This document shows positions 11,001 through 23,536 of a stretch of DNA of 64,000 nucleotides, piece after piece. The first letter of the stretch is position 1, and each line of letters begins with the position of its first letter. This DNA is from Lasiosphaeria ovina (taxonomy: Eukaryota; Ascomycota; Sordariomycetes; Sordariales; Lasiosphaeriaceae): contig JAULSN010000001.1 in assembly GCA_033439765.1 (NCBI GenBank), forward strand, positions 4,402,001 to 4,466,000, given 5' to 3'. Under the pieces are notes generated by a model that saw only the letters and a program-made list of their open reading frames with translations, did no database searches and had not been told where the DNA came from. The translations under genes and the position numbers were made by a program.

Positions 11001-13632
11001 TTAAGGTGCATGCCGGATCAGGGCTGGGGTTGGAATGCAGAAGTTCATTGACTTCGGGAGAGTTGATAGGTACCTACCTTGAACGGGAATGCGGCGTGCA
11101 ACTTCACATTGTCAAGCAATAAAAGTCTTGGCGATCTCTGCTAGTTTTAGTTCTGGACTCAAGTCGGAGCTTGGCTTCCATTGCGTTACGTCATCGCCAG
11201 TCAAGCAAGCGGCGCCGGTGATGCAAATCCTGTCTGCAGCAGAGAGCCACAGCGCATTGCATCCGCGCAAGACAGGTACATACATGACACTAGTGGCTAC
11301 GGGAACTCCGTTCTGGAATACCGCTTGTGGAGATGCACTTCTTTACTTCCTCATTCAAGCGTGAACTAGCACTCTAGCTCACATGGCTCGCCGGCGAGAC
11401 GGCTAGACGGCGTTTCTACTCGTGGGCGGCGCGGGCAATGACTTTGTTTTGTCCCATGACACAGACATTCGGCTGAGGTCCATACTCGGTCTACACGTGT
11501 ACACGTGTGGACGTAAATTACCTTCCCGTACCCACGTTTCCCAAGGTAAGTACGTATAAAAATGTGACAGAAACACATATTCCTTTCTAGAAATGCATGT
11601 CCCTGGTCCTTGATGCACGGCAGTACTGTACCAACGCATTCCCCACCAGCCCTATACCGACCTACAAACACTTGTGGTCACACATTCAGCTCTGATGTGC
11701 AGGAGTGCGCGTTGAACCCGCCTTGCAGGCGCAGCGACGGACGTCATCCCTGGGCTGAGGACGACAGAGCGAGAGACGGGAAAGAGACTGAGTTTCTTTT
11801 CCTTGGAGATGTTAGGCTCAAGAGCTCGGCTTTCCTCGTTCGGAACAACTTCAACACTTGCTGCAGATGATGTTTGCGTGTGATTGGGGTACGAAATCCC
11901 CAATGTATTTTCCCACCGGGCAGATCCATCTACCTACTTGGGCACTGAACTGTACGTACGACGAGACCTGTCTTTGAGGGCCTACCAGGTTCAATACTGC
12001 TAAGGCATCCATGGATCGATCATTCGTCAATCCAGATCCGAGAATGCATTGTGTATTCTTTGGTGGGCAAATACCTATGAAATAGAGAATCTGATAAAAC
12101 AGGGCGTGAGAGCCTACCTAGGCAAAGTACCTTTGCACATGCATCCGAAAAAACTGTCGCCAACAAATCCCGAACTAGTATTGAATACGGAGTACGGAAC
12201 ACACGTGTTAGCTAGTGTGAAAGTAACGTAGCCGAATAATGCGTCAGATGAAAACAACCCACGCCAGCAGCAAGAGTTCCCGAATCCCGACGCGAGCTTG
12301 TTGTCTTCGGTTTCTTGAGTCGCCTCAAGCCTATCTGCATTTTCGGAATTCTCAGCTGGCATCTCCCACTGCCACGCCTATCCGCGCAGACAGAACAAAG
12401 ACACTCTCAAGCGGGCTCGCTCAACACCGGCCAAAATCACCATCCCTCTTCACAAATCCTCCCCCCACTATTTTTTTTCTTTTTCCTCTCAGACTCCTGG
12501 TTTGGGGGAAGCCCATGTTTGAAGTAACCAACGGCGTGTCTTGTCACAGCAATCGCTCCGTCATCACTCGCCGAAGCCTATCCCAAAATGGAAACGGCTC
12601 TTCTTCGTCTCGGGTCTCCCTACACACAGCTTGAAGAAGGTGAAGCAGGCAGTGCGAATACAGCCTGGGGCCTGCAGCGAGTCTTCAACGTCGCGGATAC
12701 CCGAACATACCTTCCCCGGATATGGAAACCACGAAACACAGCCGGTTGAACCGGGATTGAGCAAGTGTGGGCAGGCTGGTGGTGGGGAGCGCGGCGTCAG
12801 GTGCAACCATCCAAATCCCCAGCCCTGGGCAGGCAAACCCGTCAGCCTGGAACTCACGACCCCAAAGGATGATTAGCGCCGGTGGGGGAATAACAGCCGA
12901 ACCGAGAGAAGAGCCCCCCGCTGCAGCCACTCAAGCCTGCCCAGTATCCATTTGTCAGGGCTCAAGAACAACGGCACGCCCCGTGGCGCGTCCCTGCGGC
13001 CCCAGCGCGTGCTTTGGGCTACTGAGACCTGCCGGCCTCACAATTCTTGGGCGACTCGGTCGAGTCTCTGTGTGATGCCCCTCTACAGCATCAAAGTCTC
13101 AAGTGCACTCCTCGCACTTGCGCTTTGCACCTACCGCTCCTGAACGCTGCCTACGGGTACGGGTATTTCGCACGCGACGAAAGGAGCTGCGAGACTTGCT
13201 CGAAATTCTTTCATCTGAAAGTTGGGCGTGCATTGGATTTTTCGCCTTCGCCTTGCATGGGTCAACGCGCTTGAGACGGTCGTCGACCGTTGCCGGGAAG
13301 GCTTCCGTTTCGCTGCTCGCGCACCACTATAGCAACCGCCCCCTCCACCTCACTCAACAGGGCAGCACTTTCCGATCGCCTCCGCCTCGCTTCACCTCCT
13401 ATTGTTTCTCTACAACGACGAAAAAGGAGACAACTGCATCGCTGGCAATCCGCTCCATTTTGCCCCCGCTCGTGAAAATCGGCCACCGCCGCCGCCTTGC
13501 CCGCGCTTGTTCCCCGCCACGCCACGCCGCCGCCATTCACGGCGGCCGAGCTTGAACAATTGACTACACTCGTCGCTTTGGAGGCCCACTTCCGGGGCCT
13601 AGAGGCGCAAGCCCACCCCTTTAATCCTCCCA
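8094..13632. other. Gene-poor stretch of 5.5 kb between divergent genes
   Basis: Contains the promoters and leaders of the PH-domain gene (left) and the Rad53-like kinase (right). No family-recognisable frame was found on either strand. Open frames of 60-150 codons are present, but several start only at TTG or GTG and none shows protein-like motifs. A pyrimidine-rich run at about 12440-12492, ending TTTTTCCTCTCAG, could be a core-promoter CT tract or a leader-intron acceptor. GTACAGTAC-like and GGTACCTACC-like words occur near 9460-9500, 11068-11080 and 11625. Base composition is not AT-rich, so this is not obviously a RIP-mutated repeat. Confidence 0.5.
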
Positions 13633-16600
13633 ATGGATTCATACGACGATTCCCAGCCTACACAGGGTATGCCCGCGTCTTTGCTTCAGGCCTGGCCGAA
13701 TTTATGGCGGAGCCTCAAATCACTAACCTTGTTGTGCTGCAGCGACGCAGAACGTGCTAGACCCCCGACGATTAGGCGAGCAAAATTCCGGATTCTCGGA
13801 CGAGGAAATATCCGATATAATCTGCCTTCTCGTGCCTTACTCGCCGGCTGCAAGGCGCGAAGTGAAAAAGAACGCTATCGGGAACTCGCCTCATATAGTA
13901 GGACGGAACGACGCTGCTCAGATCGACGTGAATTACGAGCTCGAAGACGACGCCAGCAACTTCAGCCTCGCGCCTCAGGATGTTGGGGAGTACCATATTG
14001 CGCTGAGGTTTTCGTCCCAGGTCAAGAGCCCCTTGCAGGGCTTCACATTCGGACGAAATCCGGGTCGTTGCGATATCTGCTTGACAGATGACCCCTTACG
14101 TCGACTAAGCAACATCCACTTCCGGATATACTTCAATGAATTTTCCGTCTTGATGTTGGAGGACCAGTCTACGAATGGAACCATAGTCGACGACAATCTG
14201 CTCAAGGCGAAGACGGCCATTTCTCACGAAGCGAAGCGTACGCTTGTCAGCGGCTCCAAGATTAAAGTCCTCATGCACGACAGCAGCAACGACCTCGTGT
14301 TCCTTGTACGAGTCCCACTCCTCGAGGGCAAGGTCCGTGAGGACTACAAGCGAAATCTTCAAAACTATATGAACCGACGGGCGTCCCTGGTGCGTGATGT
14401 GAACGCTACTATCGTTCCAGGCCCCGGGGGACACGTAAGTTCCCAAACCGCAGGACAAACCAAGGCGCGAATTTTTGCTGACGGATTGAGCAGGTCGACA
14501 TCTTCAGGCCTCTTCCGCAGAGGGCCGCGGCAACGCCGTGGGCCGGAGGTGCCAACCACCAAGTTAACATTAAAGCGACGCCAGGCCCCGGCCACTTGGA
14601 TGGGCTCCAAAAAGCGTGGGCTGGGTCTGACAAGTACAATCGTGTAGGTGAGATCGGCAAGGGCGCTTTTGCTACCGTATACAAGGTCACATCAAAGTTC
14701 AATGGGAACCCGTACGCAGCCAAGGAGCTCGACAAGCGCAATTTCATGAAAAACGGCGTCCTTGACCAGAAGGTTGAAAACGAGATGAAAATCATGCAGA
14801 AAGTCGAGCATGTAAGCCACCATACCCTTCTTCACGTCGGTCTTTTTGATCATCTTACTCACATACTCCATAGCCACACATCGTGAAATACGTTGAGCAC
14901 CTCGACTGGGACGATAGGCTCTTCATCATAATTATGGAGTTCATCGCAGGAGGGGATCTGGGAAAGCTGATATCCGATAACGGGCCGCTATCCGAGATCG
15001 AAACCCAGTCCATGGCTAAGCAGCTGCTCGATTCTCTCGACTACCTGCATAAGATGAACATTACTCATCGTGATGTGAAGCCAGACAATATTCTTGTCAG
15101 CTCTCGATACCCCTTGGTCGTCAAGCTCACCGATTTCGGGCTATCAAAAATGATTGACAACGAGGAGACGTTCCTGAGGACGTTTTGCGGTACCCTGCTC
15201 TATTGCGCTCCCGAGGTGTACTCCGAGTTTGCCGATTACGATGAATATGGCCATCGGCAACCCCGGAACCGGCATCATCGCCCGCCTGTGCGTCAAAGGT
15301 ATGACCAGGCTGTTGACATCTGGTCTTTGGGCGGCGTCCTCTTCTATGTTTTGACCAAGAAGCCGCCTTTTCCGGCCAAAAATGGCGCCGGCCACTCGGA
15401 GCTCCTTCACCAAATCATGACCAAGCCTCTGGATGTGTCGCCCCTCATCCAGGCCAATGTCTCTACTGATGGCATCGACTTTTTGTCTCGGATGCTTGAC
15501 CGGAGACCTGAGACGCGAGCTACAGTAGAGTTTCTCCAGGCCCATCGCTGGGTTGGCGGTTCTGGCGCTGGTCCTCAGCTCAATGCCTCGCAGTCATACG
15601 ATGAGATTTCTGACGAGGAACTACATATTGAGGCCTCCCAATTGAGCTTAGCGGAAAGGCAAGACGATGGCCACAGTGTCGGGCTTGCTCCGGGCAGCGA
15701 CGACGAGATTGTTGACGACGATGAAACTGTCAATGATGAGAACCAATTCAGCGGCTACGAGTCTGAAAAAGAAAACTATACCTTTGGGCCCGGGAACCAG
15801 CCGCAGCGGCTTTTTGGCGAAGTCAATGTCTCAGCCCTTGGAAGCTCTGGTGTGATTCCCGTCGATCGATTAAACCTCCCGCTCTCGATGACGAGTTTTG
15901 CCTCGACTGAGATACTGGGTAGCCAGCTTGAGATCCGTGACAGCTTTGAGTCGGAGGACAGCTTGACACCTCGGCAGAAATCTCAGACCTCGCAGCCCCA
16001 CCTAGGAAATCCACGAGCATCGATATCTTTGGGCGAAAGCAGGTCGGTCAACGCACTGAACAACATGACGTTTGATGTGGCGTCGCAGAGCTTGGGCGGG
16101 ACTGAGTCGATTCTCGAGCATCTCAATATGAAATCTCGTGGAGGCTCACTTCTCCGCTCCCATACTAGTGATCTGAATACGAGCAAGCGGAAGCCGTCCT
16201 TCGACGCTACGGACGAAGCTGAAGCGTCTGCGTTGCGAGACCGGCGTGTTCTCAAGAGGCTTCGGTCCGAGGGCTCAGTCGATGTTGTTCCTAGCAACAC
16301 CGCCGACGAGAGTGACTATGAGCTGCTTGCCTTAGTACCTCCAGTTGCTCGGGCTCAGTCCGGCCGCCAGATCGACAGCCCTGTTCACAAATCCACGTAC
16401 TGGTTAGCAGCAGACAAGAGTACATGGCATCTGATGTACCCAGAAATGACGCAGCTCCAGCTCGATGCGTTCAAAGCAGCGGCGGTAAGCCGAGGCGAAG
16501 AGTTCGGACCTGGAAAGAGTCCCTTGTGGGACTTGGCAGTGAAGTACTTCCCAGCGACCCACTGCGAGGGTGTCACGAGCGGAGGCCGAGCGTCAGGTGA

Positions 16601-17555
16601 TGGTGGCACGGTACCGTCCACCGCCAGTGGCGTATTGGCGTCGCAAGACATTCCCGACACACAAGACCAAGGAACATGTTTTGTGATGCCGTTACAGCCA
16701 GATACTCAGGGGAAGCCTGCCGTCGCCTGTCTGCAATCTTCTTCGGCATCGGCTGTTGCCGACATATCTATCTTGATCACCGAGTCGATGGTTTCGTGGG
16801 GCAGGGCATCCGACAATGTTCAACCATACCCACTCAAAAACGAGGCCAAAGTACCCAAGTATGCTTTTAAGATTTTGCTTTGGAGGCCGGACTACGAACC
16901 ATCAAAGAATATCCGCCCCTGGAATCACAACCGCGACACAAGTGAGGAGCCGTTTCACTTCTACATATCAACAAAGGCAACCAAAGGCATCTACGTCAAT
17001 GGCGTGCATTTGCCCTCGGATAACTGCAAATACGCGGCTGGGCCTTGTACCTACTGGTTCCGGCTTCACGACCAAGACCGGGTAGTTGTTTGGCAAACCA
17101 TCGACGCATCGTATAGGACAGAGCTCACTTTCCGGTGCGATTGGGGAGCGAGTGCGGATAGGCGGCCCTCGCAAGGCGACTCATCCAGACCGACCCTGGT
17201 CCCACAAGCCACTGCCAAGAAGCTCGACGAAATGTGCATAAGGGCGGAGAAGAAGATACGTAACCGGACCGAGCACGATCTCAAGTTAGACGAAGCCAAC
17301 CATGATGTTGATGAGCGGGAGCTCAATATCGAGCGCGAGAGGGAGCGTTCGAGCATTTTTGAACGGAAGAGGCAGGAGGCGTGCCGAGCTCTGGTGTCCA
17401 AGACTCGAAGAAATAGTCCAGCCGGCGGTCCAAGCGACCAGTCAACTACCCAGTCCGCCTGGACGTCATATTTGACCGGTGGTCGCACTGTGGCAACCTT
17501 CCGACACGCCTCTCCGAGCACCATTGATTTGTTGAGGGGCGCCAGACGAGGCTGA
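13633..17555 (+). CDS. Rad53/Chk2-type checkpoint kinase with two FHA domains
   Basis: Predicted 1241-aa nuclear serine/threonine kinase of the DNA-damage and replication checkpoint. Exons: 13633-13666, 13743-14434, 14494-14811 and 14874-17555. The N-terminus DSQPTQATQ is an SQ/TQ cluster, the kind of site Mec1/Tel1 (ATR/ATM) kinases phosphorylate. FHA1 (about 95-205) has FGRN, SNIHFRI and the NG of QSTNGT. The kinase domain (about 285-575) has the Gly-loop GKGAFATVYK, the Lys of YAAKELDK, HRDVKPDN (about 413-420), DFG (about 435) and YCAPE (about 459), with a His/Arg-rich insertion after APE. A second, diverged FHA (about 988-1092) has SWGRASDN and KGIYVNG. The FHA-kinase-FHA order is that of yeast Rad53 and Neurospora MUS-59, whereas PRD-4/Chk2 proteins have one FHA. 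An Arg/Glu-rich helical tail follows. More SQ/TQ sites lie between the kinase and FHA2. Confidence 0.9.
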
Positions 17556-19255
17556 CCCAGTATCTTATTGATCATCTATCGTACCTGGATCTATAGTCCC
17601 AGCCCCTTTTCTTTTCGGTTTTCGTCGTATTGTGTCTCTCCTGGGAAGTTTCAATCTGGTATCCTTTTTGTTTCTTGATGCGTTCTGTCTCTACCGGTGA
17701 GGTTGCGTCTAATACAACAAACACCCTAGCGACGAATAAGAGCCTCTGGTTGGCTGTCCTTCGATGTTTCACGGATTCATATTTCGGTATTTGGCTTTGG
17801 TCTCTCCTCGTCCCTTTGTTATTTTCCGACCTCGGGTGTAATGGCGTGATTCAATGCGCCGCGGGGGAAGTGAAACAATATATCCTTATTTATTGGCGTG
17901 GGGTTCATGGCGTTCGCGGCACAGCTCTGGGGTTGGTTTGGGCCTTGAATATCTGAACAATATAACGCAGAAGCCGAAAGAGAAAACGGGGTTCTGGTGA
18001 TTTCCCTTGGACGGGACGAATCATCCACGGGGAGGGGAGAGCACAAACCACCCCCTTTTTGATTCTCTGCTAGGAGGTTGATCGGGGTGCCTGCCGGATA
18101 GGCGACATGTATAACATGGGAGCTCGGCTGGGTCGTAAATAATCAAGTGTGTCAGACTCTACTAGATAAGCAATATAAAACCCCATATATCGTATACCGT
18201 TTGAAGATTGGTGGCCACCTACCTAGGTATAATCTTCATTTAGACGGAGGGGAGGTTGCTCTCTTTGTCATAATGTACTGCCGCGAATAGAGAGAGTCCA
18301 ACACGATATTTCATTGGCAAAGAATAATTTATACCAGACAGTCAAGATATTAGTTTCGTTGTTTCCGACTAAAAAGGGCCTAAAAACTCACAAGTGGTAA
18401 TTCTATGCTCTCGTATTTTCACAACTATTAATTCTCCGTCAAAGTCTCAGCGTCTGTAGTTCCAATGCCTCGACTCCAAAAATATTATTTACCAAGGCAG
18501 GACGCTATTTATTTATTTTTCTATATAACCCGTATACCTCACAGTGCGACACTTTACATCTCGTCCCTCGCCTTGATACCCACTCACCTGGCCTACTGAC
18601 TCATATCTCCCGTCACCTTACCTCACCTTACCCTACCTTCTATGGTTCTATAACTCACTGACTCTCAACGTCATGGAGACAAACGCCACAATCAAAGACG
18701 GTAGAACCTAGAAGCTCCACAAAAGAAATTCCCTCATTGTATCCTTTTAGCTTTATCCACCCGCTTGCGTCAGACAAGCAACCTTGCTTGAGAGAAGGGC
18801 GCCATTTATAGCTGCCGGAGGTCACTCGATCGAAACGAGTCGCTTCTAATTGTTAATTTCTTTTTTATCATTTACCATTCCTTTTTATTTCTTCGTGTTA
18901 TTCCAACCATAACTGTCCTCTGTTGTCATTTCCTTCAAGTATCCCCCCCCTCTATACTTCAACTTCTCGAGACTCGTAAATATCTGGTTCTGCTGTGCCT
19001 TTATCCCTACAGGGAATTAAATTTATAGTCTCACTGGTTTCTTAAAAAAAAGGCCCAGATGTGAAGTTCCCTTGTTGCTTCCCAATAACCGAAAAACAAC
19101 AAATCGAGGATAGTGCACACTTCAGAGCCAATAAATTAGAACCCACGCTATTTTTTGTATACAGACCCAACCCAGCATAGATTCCCATCAACTCACTGTA
19201 CAAAGAAATAACAGGCAAAGCTCTCTAAACTCTTTTTACAGAATCCTTCTTCCCT
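17556..19255. other. Convergent spacer (kinase and STT3 3' ends)
   Basis: 1.7 kb between two converging stop codons. It becomes distinctly AT-rich from about 18,150 to 19,200, with many T- and A-runs, as expected of two 3' UTRs and terminator regions. No coding frame with protein character. A CCTACCTAGGTAT word lies at 18218-18230. Confidence 0.6.
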
Positions 19256-21833
19256 CTAATCCACCCGCAGGACTCTAGGACCTCGCTTCTTGGTGGCCTT
19301 CTTCTTCTTGATGCCCCGATCAAATGCCGACGCCGAAGCGTGGTCACGGCCAACGTTGTCAAGGTCCTTGACCTTGTAGATTCTAATGATCCAGTTCTCG
19401 CTCGTAAAGGCCTCGTCTAGTACATCAAGGGTCGGGCCAACCTCGGGTAAACGAGTTCCACGGACGCGGTCCTGAGCCTGTCCAGGAGGGAAGAGGGTGT
19501 TGTAGTTGTAGTACGACATCTTGTACCTGGGAAAGGGTCAGCATATTAAATAACTGGATCGCTGCAGACAAATAGCACTGGCACTTACATCAAGCTGTTC
19601 TTCATGGTATCCGAGGCCTCGTCGTCGACGCGGTACTCGCCGCGAGGGGTGAAGAAAGCGCGCTCGCTGACCTCTTCGGGCCAAATGCCCTCCGCAATAC
19701 GGACCATCCAGAGGAACTTGTTGATGTCGTCACCAGAGTAACCGAGGAGGCCTCCGAATACGACGAGCACATAATCAACCTCGTGCTGGCGCATGATTGG
19801 GTAGCTGACCTCTTCCCTCGAGCTCATGGCCTTGCCAACAGTGGCGATGTGCGTGTTATTCCATGTGTTGTTGTCAACCAGCGTCGGGCGATCAGCCATG
19901 CCACCGATCTGGTATCCGTAATCCCACCAAGACATGATCTTGGCATCATCGCGCGTGTTCTGGCGCAGCCACTGGTACGCTTCACGGTAATCATCAATGA
20001 TGTGCTGGCTACCGTCGGCCAATCTGCTCGCCAAAACGACCGATGGCGACGAATATGCGTTGGACGTCACCCATGTGCAGTGCAAGACGAACAGCAACAG
20101 ATAGATGGTCATGGCGCCGACGACGGCACCCTTGGAGAAAATCGAGTAGACACCAACGAAAGGTTTGCTCGTCGACTTGAGCCCGCCCTTGGGTGCCTTC
20201 TTTACTGCCGCATCGGTAGCCTCGTCAGACAGACGGTCCTCAGGCTTTGGAGACTTGGCACTGAGGTAAGTATCGAGGACGTTGGAGATGGCGATGGCAG
20301 CCGCGACACAAACAACCGGGGTGAGCGTCAGCATCAGACGGACCATGACACCAGCAAAGTAGCTGCCGAAAAGGGCATATACGACAATGAAGACATGCTC
20401 ATCGGCAAGCTGCTGGAAGCAGAGGTAGACGCCAGCAGGGAGAAGCCAAATGAGCATGTTGAGGTCAAAGAAGAAGGCCGGCCATGCTGTCGGCTGATGT
20501 TCTGACACCGAAGCAATGATGGGGATGTGAATCTTGGCATAGCTGGTATCCCAGAGCGAGTAAAAGCGACCGCCCCAGGGAGCAATGATACCAGCGCTGG
20601 TAGCAACAACCAGAGCGGCGAGCCCTATGCCAAAAGTTCCTCCGGCAAACAGCCACAAGAAGGTCTGATACTGACCCTTGGGGATGGCCGACCGGACGTA
20701 GTCAAGGAATGCAAGGAGCTGCAAGAAGCCGAAAATGCCTGCGCAGAGTTAGCAGACCGTTACTCTAGGTACAGCATCAAAGGGGGTAGGACGCACCCAG
20801 TGCAGGCATATGCTCGCTAGTCTTGACGGGCAGGAAACCGACGAAGGGAATCTGCATGCTGGCCAATGTCCCGAGGGCGTACCAGGTGGTGTATGCGACG
20901 TAGAGCCTGGTGCTGTAGCGGCCCATGCATATGAGAACGAAGGCATGGAGGGGGAGGAGGCAGGTGATGAAAGCATAGCCACCCCAAGAGGCGACCATGT
21001 AGCCATAGAACAGGGCACAGAGAGCGCCCCACAGCATGGAGCCCTGCTTCAGCGCCTTGATCCAGAGATAGAAGGTAAATACAAGCAAGAAAATGGCAAT
21101 GGCTTCGTTGTCGTAGCTGCCAGCAACTGAACGAGAAATATAGCCAGGCGCGATGCCCATGAAGACGGCAGCAAGGAGGCCGGCCGACGACGACGGGGTC
21201 ATTTCATTGGTAAGGAGATAGGCGGCAAAGGCGGTAAGGCCCGAGAAGGCCGGCGCGAGAAGGACACAGATATTCCGGATGTCGACGGGAATGGTCAAAG
21301 TGCGCAGGGCGTGGTAGATGATACCACTTGTCACCATGAGGCCGGGGTAGAGTGTTCCTCCCGTAACTCGGCCGAGGGGATGCCATGTTCGGTCGTCAAA
21401 CCAGTCCCAGAAATTGTAGAAGCCATTCGCCACGAGGTACTTGGTCGCTCGGAAGTTGAACCACGGATCGACTGCTTGGGGTCAGTATGTGTCCTCTTTA
21501 TGGAGGCGCCCAACAATGGGGATAGTTAACGGGAACTGCTGACATTCATGGATAATACTCTCGAAGCCTGACAAAACAGCGCGTTAGCAAGTTATACTCC
21601 ATATAATGACAGGCGCAAACATATCAAATTGCCTGCAGAGGCACGGCGCCGCGATGTGTTCTAAGGCGTTGCGAGCGAGCGACGGGACAGCGAGTCGACT
21701 TACGAATCACAGAAAACAGCCGGCTCGCAATTGCGGCGCCAGCGATGAGAAAGAGAATGACAACTCGCAGCGTAGTGCGAGTGCTCTCCCCCTTGCCTAC
21801 GTTGGCAAGAGTTTGAAGCGAATCGACCGACAT
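19256..21833 (-). CDS. STT3: STT3, catalytic subunit of oligosaccharyltransferase
   Basis: Predicted 749-aa multi-pass ER membrane enzyme that transfers the dolichol-linked glycan to Asn-X-Ser/Thr sites of nascent proteins. Exons: 21833-21704, 21567-21544, 21471-20797, 20738-19589 and 19526-19256. Hallmarks seen: N-terminal membrane helix [32 protein letters not shown], created by splicing; [11 protein letters not shown] in a loop; WWDYGYQI (about residue 545); [10 protein letters not shown]; and a [11 protein letters not shown] block. The C-terminus is basic ([14 protein letters not shown]). Exon 2 is only 24 nt and supplies FESIIHE, which is needed to complete the family motif. Length and order match fungal STT3 closely. 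It converges on the kinase gene and lies downstream of rpl35 on the same strand. Confidence 0.96.
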
Positions 21834-22919
21834 TGTGGCCGTTATTGTGTATCGTGTTGCCTCTGGCCTGTCGAAGATGGAGGCGACGACAAGTTCGTCG
21901 CTGGCGCTTTTGGAGAGGACAGCTTGGAGCTTCCGCATCGCAGTCTAGCCCTGTCTTGGCGTCCATTGATTGGGGGACGGCAGGGGTGTTCCTAGCGCAG
22001 TCTGAAACCCCTGCTGAACCTGAACCATCGCCCCACTCAACGTGAAAGTGTCATTCTGCGGGTGAATCTAGAGTTGGTGCTGCAGACGAACATCATTACT
22101 CAAACGATACAAGCCTAACGAGGAAGCGACATGTCAGTGAACAGGTCTACGGTTGCTTATCGCGAGCTAACTTGCTCTATTACTTACTATATGGCCGTTG
22201 GACGTCAATCTGAGAAAATATACCAAGTACCTATTCGGAACTCTAAGAATGAGATTGCGACTTGGCCCCATCTGTACTTTGGAGACATCAAGTAACATGT
22301 GCTTTGTTTCTCGCAGTCTTATTGCCTAGAAAAACTTGGCCATGGTAAATATTTGGATATGATAACTGAGACGAACTACCGCGTCGGTACCTCTTCAATA
22401 CACCTGTTCGCGCTAGTCAGATCTGCTTGAAACAAAAATAACATAGGAGGCAACGGTTCTCATCAGCGGTCACGTAGGTAACTCTGTATTGGAGAACTGC
22501 CCAAACGAGTTGGCCTCGTGTAGAAAGGAAATCCCAAACCTGACAAGTATGATGTCAGTCAGAACCGCGGTTCTGTGAACATTCCCAATCCAAATATTAT
22601 CAAGGGGACTCCGTTTTGTTGTTCAGTTCGCACATCTCATTCGGCAGCGATATAGCTACCTAACCAGACCGGGGTTTTATTTGACCTCGTGGATAACACC
22701 CCAAACCCGAAAGCAAGATTCCCTGGGATGATGCAATGTATTGAGAGTGCGAAATCTTTTAATAACCGCGCCGCCAGTCCCCGAGATAACATTCATCCCT
22801 TAACTTCACCACCCATAACGCCTTTATGCAGCCTGCGCAGTCCGTTAGCGCTGCTTGGGTCTCAAGTCGCCAGAGCGAACGGTGTAGACCGGTCCATTTC
22901 CAATGGATCCGAGTGTCCC
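21834..22919. other. Spacer: STT3 promoter and rpl35 3' region
   Basis: No gene recognised. The right part follows the rpl35 stop. The left part precedes the STT3 start codon. Confidence 0.6.
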
Positions 22920-23536
22920 TCATACCTTGACGGCGAATTTGCGCTGAGGGAAGTGGGTTTCGCGCTTCTTGGTCTTGAGCAACTGCCTCGAGGCATCCTC
23001 CTTTGACAGGCGGCGACGGATGGCGCGGGTCTGCTTGGGTCTGAGGTCGAGAGGAAGGTACTTCTTGTTCTTGTAGAACAGGCGGAGCTGCGCCCGTTGC
23101 TTCGCGTTGATGACAGTGAGGACGCGGGCAATCGACTTCCGGAGATCGTGGCTGTAAAGACGTGTGTCAATTAATATGTCTCTTCCCACTTTCGCCAAGC
23201 CAGCGTGTCTCCAAGTTTATCGTGGCTCGGCCGGGAACGATTCGACGTACATCTTGGTGAGCTTGGTGCCCGAGGACACGATCTTCTGGATGCGGAGCTG
23301 GCCCAGCTCGGTCTTCAGCTCACCGAGCTGCTTGACGAGATCCTCCTTGTTCTTGGTCCATAATTGGGCCGCTTTAACCTTGCTGGAAGACTGTGACATG
23401 ATGGTAAGCAGTGCATCTTTAAGTTTTGGAGAGTGCAGTCGTGATCGGATTGGCGTTGGCGGGGGGCCAGGAAAACATGACCAAATAAAACCGGCATGAC
23501 TGGAAGAGTAAAAAAGGGTGGCATTTCACTTACCAT
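22920..23536 (-). CDS. RPL35: 60S ribosomal protein L35 (uL29)
   Basis: Predicted 124-aa large-subunit ribosomal protein near the polypeptide exit tunnel. Exons: 23536-23534, 23390-23251 and 23151-22920. The first coding exon is just the ATG, followed at once by a perfect GTAAGT donor. The acceptor CAG at 23391-23393 gives [12 protein letters not shown], the usual fungal N-terminus. An alternative in-frame start at 23399 inside that intron would add two residues (MSQSSSKV). The second intron falls in KI|HDLRKS. Conserved blocks seen are [38 protein letters not shown] and [11 protein letters not shown]. It is divergent from rpl6, with 377 bp between the start codons. Confidence 0.95.

Noticed and set aside
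19783..20505. 240-codon plus-strand frame inside STT3
   Set aside because: Antisense shadow of a membrane-protein exon with clear STT3 motifs.
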